From: Gemmatimonadota bacterium
GTDB taxonomy: Bacteria > Gemmatimonadota > Gemmatimonadetes > Longimicrobiales > Gaopeijiaceae
DNA: 5,790 bases
Assembly: GCA_018678395.1 (NCBI GenBank)
Contig: JAHHMJ010000686.1
Span: forward strand, 1 to 5,790
Reading direction: 5' to 3'
The notes under the pieces were generated by a model, which was given only the letters and a program-made list of their open reading frames with translations, ran no database searches and was not told where the DNA came from. The position numbers and the translations under genes were made by a program. Below are positions 1 to 5,790 of the stretch, piece after piece. Within the stretch, counting starts at the first letter, position 1; every line of letters starts with the position of its first letter.

Positions 1-971
1 AAGCTCCACTCGTGCGCGAGGATGTCGACGTCCCGCGACCGCCGCAGGGGCTCACCGTTTCGAGCCCACTCCAGTCGCACCGTCGTCGGCACCGTGCCGG
101 GAGCGAAGACCTCGACCACGATCACGAGCACGTCGTCGACGGCGGTCGAGGGGACGTTGCGAGCCAGCGTGTCGGGGACGGCCAGGGTCTCTCGGTCGAT
201 GCCGGTCGAGAAGGTCCCGGCCTGCATGCGCAGCGGAACCGGTGGTACGACAGCGGGGATGCCGAGCGCGACGATGAAGATGCCGGCCGCGGCGAGTCCC
301 ATGCGGAGCGCCGCGCCGCGACCGACGCTCCCACCCTGGAGCGCCAGCGGCACGGCGCTTCCGACGGCCGCTACGGCGGCGATGGGCGTGGCGACGCTCG
401 GACTGATCGACAGCACCATCGGCAGGATCAGATTCACCGCCGCGAACGCCACGATTGCGAAGAACACCATCGCGAACACCGGGCGGGTTCTCAGCCAGCG
501 ATCGAACGCGAGGTCGAGGCAGGAGACGAGAGCGAGACCGCCCAGGAGCCCGAGGAACGCCACGTTCACCGACGATACCACCGTCGAGTAGGCGTAGAAG
601 GGCAGCAGGAAGAACAGGGTCTCCTGGTAGAGCGTGCGGGTGGCGTAGGACGTGACCTCGTGGGCGAGCCGGGGGGGGCCGCCTGTCGCGGCACGCGAGC
701 GCGCGTCTTCCTCGGCCTCCTCCTCGATCTCGTGCTCGGCATTCCGCCCGAAGAAGAGCGTGGACGCCCAGGTCAGCCCCAGGAAGACCACCACCCAGGG
801 CACGAAGGCGTAGCGTTCGCGAGCGAGCAGGACCACCGCGATGCCGGTGGCGAGCGCCCAGACGCTGTGCAACATCCAGAACAGCCTGCGGTGCCGCGCC
901 CAGAACCGACCCGACTTCCCGCGGAAGCTCGACGGGGAATCCTCTTCGGGCCCGGACGGCTCGGTGTCCAC
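1..971 (-). CDS. Polytopic membrane protein, DUF5924-like (C-terminus beyond window)
   Basis: The frame is open from a GTG at 971 to the left edge, giving 323 residues without a stop, so the gene is partial. A charged N-terminus (1-30) is followed by hydrophobic stretches near residues 31-50, 55-74, 117-156 (probably two passes), 165-187, 192-211 and 224-243. An acidic linker (EIEEEAEED, 81-89) follows the second helix. From about 248 the chain becomes a soluble beta-rich segment containing VRLEWARNGEPLRRSRDVDI, presumably outside the membrane. Membrane helices followed by a tail with a 'W..NGE' strand pattern resemble DUF5924 proteins, some of which end in a DUF2914-type domain. I recognise this by memory of the family, not by search, and the function is unknown. 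GTG 971 lies 13 bases after the stop of the asparaginase gene. The ribosome site is weak (CGGA), which fits translational coupling. The next in-frame ATG (Met33) would remove part of the first helix, so GTG is preferred. Confidence 0.75.
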   Translation of the reverse strand, partial: MDTEPSGPEEDSPSSFRGKSGRFWARHRRLFWMLHSVWALATGIAVVLLARERYAFVPWVVVFLGLTWASTLFFGRNAEHEIEEEAEEDARSRAATGGPPRLAHEVTSYATRTLYQETLFFLLPFYAYSTVVSSVNVAFLGLLGGLALVSCLDLAFDRWLRTRPVFAMVFFAIVAFAAVNLILPMVLSISPSVATPIAAVAAVGSAVPLALQGGSVGRGAALRMGLAAAGIFIVALGIPAVVPPVPLRMQAGTFSTGIDRETLAVPDTLARNVPSTAVDDVLVIVVEVFAPGTVPTTVRLEWARNGEPLRRSRDVDILAHEWS

Positions 972-984
972 CGTTCCGTGACGC

Positions 985-2241
985 TCAGCCCTCGAGAAGA
1001 CCTTCGAGCTCTTCCTCGCGCGCCCCGTTTTCGTCGCAGACCCCGAAGCGGTTCTCGGCCGATCCGTACATGGCCACGCCCGCGTACTCGCCCGCCTTGT
1101 TCACGATGAAGAAGCGCACGTCGAAGCTCGGGTTGCCGTCTTCCCGCTGCAGGCGCGGCTCGACCGTGTTGGCCCGGATGCGTTCGAGCACGGCCATGCC
1201 GGCGTCTTTCGGCGCCATCCCCTGACGCATGAACTCGACGATCATGAACGACGACAGGTTGTAGAGGTTGGCTTCACCCCGCCCCGTCGAACCGGCCGCG
1301 CCGACGTCGTTGTCGACGTAGAGGCCCGCGCCGAGGATCGGCGAGTCGCCGATGCGCCCCGGGATCTTCCACGCCAGGCCGCTCGTGGTGGTGACGCCGC
1401 AGACGTCTCCCTCGGTGCCGACCCCGTTGCAGTTGATCGTCCCCCAGAACGAGTGGGCGGGAATCAGGCCCTCGCGAACCATGTCGAGCCCGGCCGCGAG
1501 GTAGGCGTCGGAGCGACGACGCATCTGCTCCGGGCTCAGCAGAGCCGCGGTCGCCAACGGGCCGCCCCCTCCCCGGTTGCGTCGAATCACGTCGGGGTCG
1601 GTTTCCTCGCCGGGCCGGCCCTGGCCGCGCAGTCGGGCGTTCGGGTCGAGCCAATGGCCCGGATCGACTCGACGCCGCCACTCGAGCCAGAGCTGCCGGG
1701 ACGCATCCGTGTTCAGGTCGGCCTCGACCGCGAACCCGAGCGATCGAGCGAAGTCCTGCGCACCCTGGCCCGCGATCAGGTGGTGGTCGGTGAGTTCGGC
1801 CACGGCGCGCGCGACTCGTGACGGTGTCTTCACCCCCTCGATACCGGCCACGCCCCCGGCCCAGCGCCGCGGACCGTGCATGCAGCACGAGTCCAGCTGG
1901 ACGACGCCGTCGGCATTCGGCAGTCCCCCGAAGCCGATGCCGCTCTCGGTCGGATCCATCTCGGGGATGTTGACACCGGCGATGAGGGCGTCGAGTACGT
2001 CCTCACCCTCGGTGATCCCGCGGAACGCACGTTCGATCGCGCTCTCGGGTCCCCCGTTCGTGAAGCGGACGCCGCTCAGGTCGGAGAGGACGATGGGGCG
2101 ACCGCGCGAGCCGCCCCGTAGGGAGGGAGCAGCGAGGCCCTCCGCGGAGCCCGTGACCTCGGCCGCATGGAGAGGGGTCGAGGCGGCGGCGAGAGCGCCG
2201 GCCGATGCTGCGGCCGTCTTGATGAAGTCGCGACGTTCCAC
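985..2241 (-). CDS. Tat-exported N(4)-(beta-N-acetylglucosaminyl)-L-asparaginase / isoaspartyl peptidase family hydrolase
   Basis: This 418-residue protein belongs to the glycosylasparaginase/plant-type asparaginase family (peptidase family T2, Ntn hydrolases). The family makes a precursor that cuts itself before a threonine, which then becomes the nucleophile for hydrolysing an asparagine side-chain amide, a GlcNAc-Asn link or an isoaspartyl bond. A Tat signal is visible: RRDFIK at residues 3-8, an Ala-rich core, and PLHAAE around 23-28 for cleavage. Family motifs follow in order: GFGGLPN (about 103-109), LDSCCMHGP (about 117-124), the predicted nucleophile Thr268 in GTINCN, TTTSGLAWKIPGRIGDSPI (284-302) with the Arg296 and Asp299 expected to hold substrate, GAGLYVDND, and STGRGE (318-323). 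The residue before Thr268 is Gly, as in plant-type enzymes, not Asp as in HDTIG-type glycosylasparaginases. The frame is open up to 2424, but that extension is Arg/Gly-rich and overlaps the preceding gene. GTG 2241 places the Tat motif at the N-terminus and leaves a 23-base gap. The exact substrate cannot be told from sequence. Confidence 0.92.
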   Translation of the reverse strand: MERRDFIKTAAASAGALAAASTPLHAAEVTGSAEGLAAPSLRGGSRGRPIVLSDLSGVRFTNGGPESAIERAFRGITEGEDVLDALIAGVNIPEMDPTESGIGFGGLPNADGVVQLDSCCMHGPRRWAGGVAGIEGVKTPSRVARAVAELTDHHLIAGQGAQDFARSLGFAVEADLNTDASRQLWLEWRRRVDPGHWLDPNARLRGQGRPGEETDPDVIRRNRGGGGPLATAALLSPEQMRRRSDAYLAAGLDMVREGLIPAHSFWGTINCNGVGTEGDVCGVTTTSGLAWKIPGRIGDSPILGAGLYVDNDVGAAGSTGRGEANLYNLSSFMIVEFMRQGMAPKDAGMAVLERIRANTVEPRLQREDGNPSFDVRFFIVNKAGEYAGVAMYGSAENRFGVCDENGAREEELEGLLEG

Positions 2242-2264
2242 GAGTCGATCCGTTCTGTTGGGGT

Positions 2265-2693
2265 TCAGGAGCCTTTGTCGAACACGACCATCCACACGCC
2301 GTCTTCGCCCTTTCGCCACACCGAATTGAAGCGGCTCACCGCGGTGCCGTCCGGAGCCATGACCGGACCCGACGAGAGCGCCAGGCCGCCCGGTCCGATC
2401 ACCTGCACCAGGTCGGGCGACCACGAGAAGGGTGCGGTGGCACCGTCGAAGAAGGGGCGCCAGGCGTCGGCGACGGCGTCGCGTCCACGCAAGGGCACAT
2501 TGCCCGCGAAGAAGACGGCGTCCGGGTGGACGAAGGTCAGGAAGGCGTCGAAGTCACGGTCCGCCATCGTCTGCGCGAAGGCGACCTCGCGGGCGCGCAC
2601 CACCTCGGCCTCGGGTCCGTCGAACTGGGCCGCGGCCGGTGTGGCCGCCAGCAACCCGCACAGGATGGCGACACGAATCGAGCGAGCGCGCAT
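2265..2693 (-). CDS. Secreted NTF2-like / SnoaL-type (DUF4440-like) small protein
   Basis: This 142-residue protein has a Sec signal peptide: Arg-rich start, hydrophobic core VAILCGLLAATPAAA, likely cleavage after Ala22 (AAA|Q). The mature part has the NTF2-like/SnoaL layout: a first helix with EVAFAQTMADRDFDAFLTFV (36-55), HPDAVFF, the LRGRDAVADAWRPFF helix (68-82), then beta strands ending in FNSVWRKGEDGVWMVVFDKGS. The RDFDAF, GRDAV..W..FF and W.VVFDKG pattern is typical of DUF4440/SnoaL-like stand-alone proteins, which form a cone-shaped ligand-binding or enzymatic fold. No specific activity can be assigned and catalytic residues are not obvious. ATG 2693 is chosen because it gives a clean signal peptide and has GAGG about nine bases upstream. 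A longer open frame to 2786 adds only an Arg-rich stretch. It is the first gene of the minus-strand unit, 23 bases before the asparaginase. No lipobox cysteine fits. Confidence 0.87.
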   Translation of the reverse strand: MRARSIRVAILCGLLAATPAAAQFDGPEAEVVRAREVAFAQTMADRDFDAFLTFVHPDAVFFAGNVPLRGRDAVADAWRPFFDGATAPFSWSPDLVQVIGPGGLALSSGPVMAPDGTAVSRFNSVWRKGEDGVWMVVFDKGS

Positions 2694-2745
2694 GGGGTCG
2701 GCCTCACGGGCGCGAGGAGCGAATCCGGGACGGCTACGACGTGCC

Positions 2746-2775
2746 CCGACGACCGCTCCAACGTGCCGTCGTCGG
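2746..2775. repeat. 8-bp inverted repeat with overlapping direct repeat, possible operator
   Basis: CCGACGAC at 2746-2753 is exactly inverted as GTCGTCGG at 2768-2775, with a 14-base spacer. A direct repeat ACGTGCC at 2739-2745 and 2761-2767 is offset by 22 bases, about two helical turns. The position between divergent genes would suit a dimeric regulator. However, short CG-rich repeats arise easily by chance in DNA of this composition and no regulator gene is nearby. Confidence 0.25.
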
Positions 2776-2815
2776 AGGGGTGCCACAAGCCGGTGCGGCG
2801 CGGGCGGGCCGGCCG

Positions 2816-2848
2816 TTGTGGAAACCTGCGTCGCCCTTTGCGTATCTT
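2816..2848 (+). promoter_or_regulatory. Possible promoter of the GAF gene
   Basis: The least GC-rich stretch of the spacer contains TATCTT at 2843-2848, a fair -10 match. The best -35-like match, TTGTGG at 2816-2821, is 21 bases away, which is too far for a standard sigma-70 site. An alternative reading is GGAAAC (2820-2825), 15 bases, then CGTATC (2841-2846), which resembles ECF-sigma promoters (AAC-type -35, CGT-type -10). Either would start the RNA near 2853-2856, about 40 bases before the ATG. A perfect TTGACA at 2847-2852 has no -10 partner at usable distance. Confidence 0.3.
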
Positions 2849-2882
2849 GACAGTGGCCGCCGACGGCGCGCGGCCCGGATAC

Positions 2883-2890
2883 GAGGAGAG
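2883..2890 (+). promoter_or_regulatory. Ribosome binding site of the GAF gene
   Basis: GAGGAGAG includes a strong AGGAG core at 2884-2888, five bases before ATG 2894. This settles the start of the GAF gene, whose reading frame is open much further upstream (to 2432). Confidence 0.85.
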
Positions 2891-2893
2891 ATC

Positions 2894-5278
2894 ATGGATA
2901 CGCTGGCCGACCGCCTACCCTTCCGGACGTCGATGAGCCTGGAGAAGGTGATCGACTTCTGGATCTCCGAGCGCGATCGTCGCGGATCGATCTGGGCCTC
3001 ACAGGCCCGAGAGGTCCTGGCGAGGCTCGAACACGTTCCTGAACTGCGCGGTCCGCGCATCGATCCTGCAGTCGCACGGCGCCACCCGGAGTTGATCCGG
3101 ATGCTGCTGTCGGCGCACTTCGCCGAGGCCTCCGTCGGGTCGTTCGGGTCCGCATCGGTCCCCTTCTCGTACGATACGATCTACGAGACGCCGGGAAGCG
3201 ATGCTCTCGGCGTCCTGGGTCAAGCGGCGCTCTTCACGGGAACCCGCTTCGAACCCGAAATGATGGTCCGGGGGATGATCATGGCGGGGTACGAACACGT
3301 GCTCCGCTTCGTGTACGGAATCGACGTGGATTTCGACCCGCCACTGGTGATCACCGTTCACGACCCGGACTCGGGCCTGCAGCGCCATTTCCAGATCGTC
3401 TGGGATTCCCGCTTCATGACCGTGACCGCCGACGAGGGCACCCGTCGGGCGACGCCCGATGAGCTCGAGGAGCTGTTGGCCGAGCCGATGGACTTCGAGC
3501 GCTGGGCCGAAGTGCTGCCGCCCGACCGGTTCGAGCTCGGTGGGCTCGGGATCACCTGGGCCGTCGAGGTGACGGGTCCGGAAGCGAGTTCGCTCCTGAA
3601 GGAGGCCCTGCTCCGCAAGGACGCGCTGTCGTCACGCGAGCGGATCGAAGAGCTCGAGGCCCACATTCGAACGCTTTTGGGGCAGGCGGACATCGAGATG
3701 GGCCTGATCGCCTTCGACGGTGACGCCAGCATCGAGGGGATCGATCGGGCGTTCCCCCTGGGCAAGAGCCTGCTCATGAGCGGAGGGTCCGCGCCGAAGT
3801 GCCCGAGCCGGGAGAATTCGAGCTACGCCGAGGTGTTCAGGACCCCGGCGCCCCACGTGGTCCGGGATCTCGAGACCTGTGGCTGCAACACCGGCTTCGA
3901 GCACCGCCTGCTCCAGGACGGCATCCGAAGTCTCGCGCTCCTGCCGCTCTTCGTCGACGCGCGGCTCGTGGGCCTGCTCGAGGTCGGCTCCAGGTCGCCG
4001 GGTGCCGTGACCATGTATCAGGCGCTGAAGCTGAAGGCGGTCACCTCGGCCTTCGCGACGGCGCTGCAGCGCAGCCTCGCCGAGCGCGAAGACCAGATCC
4101 AGTCGGTCATCAAGCAGAAGTACACGGCGATCCATCCGTCGGTCGAATGGCGTTTTCGCGATGCGGCTTCGCACGTTCTCGGCATCGCCGACCACGACGA
4201 TCACCCCGACCAGGAAGAGATCGTCTTCCATGGGGTCTATCCGCTGTATGGGCTGACCGACATCCGCGGGTCGTCGGACACGCGGGCGCGAGCCATCCAG
4301 GCGGACCTCAGCGCACAGATCGAGCTCGCCCGAGCCGTGATCACCGAGGCGAGTCGCCATCGTCCGCTGCCGGCGCTGGACGAACTCGGGTATCGGTTGG
4401 TGCAGCTCGGCGCTCGGGTCGCCGAGGGGCTGGTGTCCGAGGACGAGAGCCAGGTGCTGGCGTTCCTGGGCGGGGAAGTCGAGCCGCTGATGGACCAGCT
4501 CGCGGGCTTCGGTGACACGGTCGCGCCCCACGTCGAGGCCTACCGCACGGCGCTGGATCCGGAGCTGGGCGTGGTGTATCGCGAACGCCGCGACTTCGAG
4601 AGCAGCGTCGCCCGGTTCAACGAGGCCGTCTGCGCCGTGATCGATCGCGAGCAGGTCATCGCCCAGGACGTGCTCCCCCACTTCTTCGAGCGCTTCAAGA
4701 CGGACGGGGTGGACTACAACCTCTACGTGGGCGAGTCGATAGCCGAGCGGGGTGGCTTCAGCAAGCTCTACCTGCACAACCTCCGGCTCTGGCAGCTGCA
4801 ACTCGTCAGTCGGGTGCAGTGGGAGCTCGACCGGGTGAGGCCCGAGATGGCGACCGACCTCCTGCCCACCCACCTGATCCTGGTTCAGGATCAGCCGCTG
4901 GCGATCCGGTTCCGGGTCGACGAGAAGCGCTTCGACGTCGACGGCGCCTACAACATGCGTTACGAGCTGGTGAAGAAGCGTATCGACAAGGCGCGCATCC
5001 GCGGCACGAGCGAACGGCTCACGCAGCCGGGTATGCTCGCCGTCGTGTACTCCCACAACGACGAGGGCCACGAGTACCGACGCTATCTCGAGTACCTGAT
5101 CGCCGACGGCTTCTTCGAGGGCGAGATCGAGCAGCACGACCTCGAAGACATGCAGGGGGTTCTGGGACTCAAGGCCTTCCGCGTCGCCGTGCGGCGGGAG
5201 GTGCCGTTCTCGGCTCCCATCGAGGGGCGGCGCCCGAGCCTGCGGAGGGTCGAGGAGATCGTGGTCGGCGGTGGCTGA
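2894..5278 (+). CDS. Large soluble GAF-domain protein of an uncharacterised conserved family
   Basis: This 794-residue protein has no signal peptide or membrane segment and is presumably cytoplasmic. Residues 1-240 form a family-specific N-terminal region (SLEKVIDFWISERDRRGSIWA, PFSYDTIYETPG). A short amphipathic helix (about 246-263) leads into a GAF-like domain (about 264-395), seen best in LQDGIRSLALLPLFVDARLVGLLEVGS (340-366). A long helix (about 387-408) passes to IKQKYTAIHPSVEWRF (406-421) and GVYPLYGLTDIRGSSDTRARAI (447-468). A helical segment (about 470-595) follows, then a C-terminal region with HFFERFKTDGVDYNLYVGES (597-615), LRLWQLQL, and IRFRVDEKRFDVDGAYNMRYELVKKRIDKA (671-700) up to SERLTQPG. 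These blocks match, from memory, large GAF proteins common in Bacteroidota. No kinase, cyclase, GGDEF or DNA-binding output domain is recognisable, so ligand and output are unknown. Cys303, Cys329, Cys331 and His337 cluster in the GAF domain. ATG 2894 is supported by AGGAG five bases upstream. The reading frame extends to 2432, but that part is Arg-rich and overlaps the divergent NTF2-like gene. Confidence 0.9.
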   Translation: MDTLADRLPFRTSMSLEKVIDFWISERDRRGSIWASQAREVLARLEHVPELRGPRIDPAVARRHPELIRMLLSAHFAEASVGSFGSASVPFSYDTIYETPGSDALGVLGQAALFTGTRFEPEMMVRGMIMAGYEHVLRFVYGIDVDFDPPLVITVHDPDSGLQRHFQIVWDSRFMTVTADEGTRRATPDELEELLAEPMDFERWAEVLPPDRFELGGLGITWAVEVTGPEASSLLKEALLRKDALSSRERIEELEAHIRTLLGQADIEMGLIAFDGDASIEGIDRAFPLGKSLLMSGGSAPKCPSRENSSYAEVFRTPAPHVVRDLETCGCNTGFEHRLLQDGIRSLALLPLFVDARLVGLLEVGSRSPGAVTMYQALKLKAVTSAFATALQRSLAEREDQIQSVIKQKYTAIHPSVEWRFRDAASHVLGIADHDDHPDQEEIVFHGVYPLYGLTDIRGSSDTRARAIQADLSAQIELARAVITEASRHRPLPALDELGYRLVQLGARVAEGLVSEDESQVLAFLGGEVEPLMDQLAGFGDTVAPHVEAYRTALDPELGVVYRERRDFESSVARFNEAVCAVIDREQVIAQDVLPHFFERFKTDGVDYNLYVGESIAERGGFSKLYLHNLRLWQLQLVSRVQWELDRVRPEMATDLLPTHLILVQDQPLAIRFRVDEKRFDVDGAYNMRYELVKKRIDKARIRGTSERLTQPGMLAVVYSHNDEGHEYRRYLEYLIADGFFEGEIEQHDLEDMQGVLGLKAFRVAVRREVPFSAPIEGRRPSLRRVEEIVVGGG
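4874..4894. repeat. Perfect 9-bp inverted repeat with 3-base loop inside the GAF gene
   Basis: CTGATCCTG (4874-4882), GTT, CAGGATCAG (4886-4894) could form a tight hairpin in mRNA or single-stranded DNA. It lies in codons for a hydrophobic strand (HLILVQDQPL, about residues 660-669) of the conserved C-terminal region. There is no U-tract, so it is not a terminator, and it may be chance. Confidence 0.5.
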
Positions 5279-5790
5279 GCTCGAGTGGGTCGTCGCGCTC
5301 GCCACCGGCGTGGGGTTGGCGGCGGCGAGCGGGTTCCGCGTCTTCGTGCCGCTTCTGGGCGTCGGCATCGCGCTGCGCACCGGATGGGTGGATGCCGGTC
5401 CGGATTGGGCCTGGCTCGCCGAGCCCGCGAGTCTCGCCGTGCTCGGAGTCGCGGTATTGGCCGAGATAGGCGCCTACTTCGTGCCGTGGCTCGACAACGC
5501 TCTGGATACCATCGCCACGCCCGCAGCCGTGATCGCGGGCACGCTCCTGACCGCCCTCATGCTGGGGGATGCGCCCCAGGTGGTGCAGTGGGCGCTGGCG
5601 ATCGTGGCAGGAGGCGGCACGGCCGGGGTCGTCCAGACGGGGTCGGTTCTGCTGCGCGGCGCGTCGCTGGGGACCACGGGCGGGCTCGGCAACCCCATCG
5701 TCGCGGCGGGTGAGCTCGTGATGTCGGCGGTGTTCACCGTGCTTTCGATCGTGGTGCCGATCCTCGCCGTGGGGCTGCTGCTGGGTGTCC
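5271..5790 (+). CDS. DUF4126 family membrane protein (C-terminal end beyond window)
   Basis: The frame is open from GTG 5271 to the right edge, 173 residues. DUF4126 proteins are near 190-200 residues, so only the tail is missing. Family signatures are visible: LAAASGFRVFVPLLG (16-30), AYFVPWLDNALDTIATPAAVIAGT (68-91), a Gly-rich helix IVAGGGTAGVVQ, and LLRGASLGTTGGLGNPIVA (127-145). Hydrophobic segments lie around 5-35, 54-71, 83-99, 104-125 and 144-172. The repeated small-residue helices suggest an integral inner-membrane protein. The function of the family is unknown. The start overlaps the last 8 bases of the GAF gene, with AGGAG at 5253-5257 about 13 bases upstream, so reinitiation or coupling with the GAF gene is likely. 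No stop or terminator is seen before the window ends. Confidence 0.9.
   Translation, partial: MAELEWVVALATGVGLAAASGFRVFVPLLGVGIALRTGWVDAGPDWAWLAEPASLAVLGVAVLAEIGAYFVPWLDNALDTIATPAAVIAGTLLTALMLGDAPQVVQWALAIVAGGGTAGVVQTGSVLLRGASLGTTGGLGNPIVAAGELVMSAVFTVLSIVVPILAVGLLLGV

Larger units (their letters stand above)
2694..2893. other. Divergent intergenic region
   Basis: This 200-base spacer separates the two divergent units, so promoters for both should lie here. Open frames cross it on both strands, but they translate to Arg/Gly/Pro-rich sequence with no family resemblance and are not credible genes. I could not find a convincing minus-strand promoter. The plus-strand candidate and an inverted repeat are listed separately. 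A short GC-rich inverted repeat, GGCCGC (2855-2860) and GCGGCC (2870-2875), sits just before the GAF gene's ribosome binding site and could fold in its leader RNA. Confidence 0.7.

Noticed and set aside
661..690. Suspected frameshift in the membrane protein at the G run
   Set aside because: Careful counting gives eight G and the frame continues unbroken into HEVTSYATRTLYQETLFFLLP.
12..1109. 365-codon open frame on the plus strand
   Set aside because: The product is Arg/Asp/Glu/His-rich with no fold pattern, while the opposite strand gives a coherent membrane protein through the same bases.
1577..2329. 250-codon open frame on the plus strand opposite the asparaginase
   Set aside because: The opposite strand carries clear asparaginase motifs, and this frame gives Ser/Arg/Pro-rich sequence.
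2242..2424. N-terminal extension of the asparaginase to ATG 2424
   Set aside because: It would bury the Tat motif 60 residues inside the protein and overlap the preceding gene by about 160 bases.
2847..2852. Perfect TTGACA taken as a -35 box
   Set aside because: No -10-like hexamer lies 16-19 bases downstream, where the sequence is nearly all G and C.
2432..2893. N-terminal extension of the GAF protein frame to an upstream ATG
   Set aside because: The extra 154 residues are Arg-rich, overlap the divergent NTF2-like gene, and the ATG at 2894 has a strong ribosome binding site.
3632..5380. Long open frame of 582 codons on the minus strand opposite the GAF gene
   Set aside because: It mirrors the GC-rich codon pattern of the GAF gene, resembles no family, lacks a good ribosome site, and runs across the end of one clear gene into another.

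Overview
This is a GC-rich, gene-dense bacterial window with five protein genes arranged as two divergent transcription units. No rRNA, tRNA, CRISPR, insertion sequence or phage gene was seen. The heavy GAG/CTC/GTC/CGC codon use, GTG starts, purine-rich Shine-Dalgarno sites and a Tat-exported enzyme fit a GC-rich Gram-negative-type bacterium. The protein families recall Gemmatimonadota, Krumholzibacteriota-like (FCB group) or Myxococcota genomes. That placement is a guess from family resemblance and no marker gene is present.

The minus-strand unit reads leftward from about 2693 to the left edge. It holds a small secreted NTF2/SnoaL-like protein (2693-2265), a Tat-exported N-terminal-nucleophile amidohydrolase of the glycosylasparaginase / isoaspartyl peptidase family (2241-985), and a polytopic membrane protein resembling DUF5924, cut by the window edge (971-1). 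The gaps of 23 and 13 bases make a single operon likely. All three products are predicted to be exported or in the membrane, so the unit looks devoted to the cell envelope. The substrate is unknown.

The plus-strand unit reads rightward. A 794-residue soluble GAF-domain protein (2894-5278) belongs to a recognisable but functionally uncharacterised family, with conserved regions on both sides of the GAF core. Its end overlaps by 8 bases the start of a DUF4126 membrane protein (5271 to the right edge, nearly complete). The overlap suggests translational coupling and perhaps shared function.

The 200-base divergent spacer (2694-2893) carries the ribosome binding sites of both first genes, a possible promoter for the GAF gene with an ECF-sigma-like alternative reading, and an 8-bp inverted repeat that could be an operator. 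The most interesting object is the GAF protein, with its unexplained conserved C-terminal region and a small Cys/His cluster in the GAF domain. Nothing here amounts to a clearly new defence, mobile or biosynthetic system.
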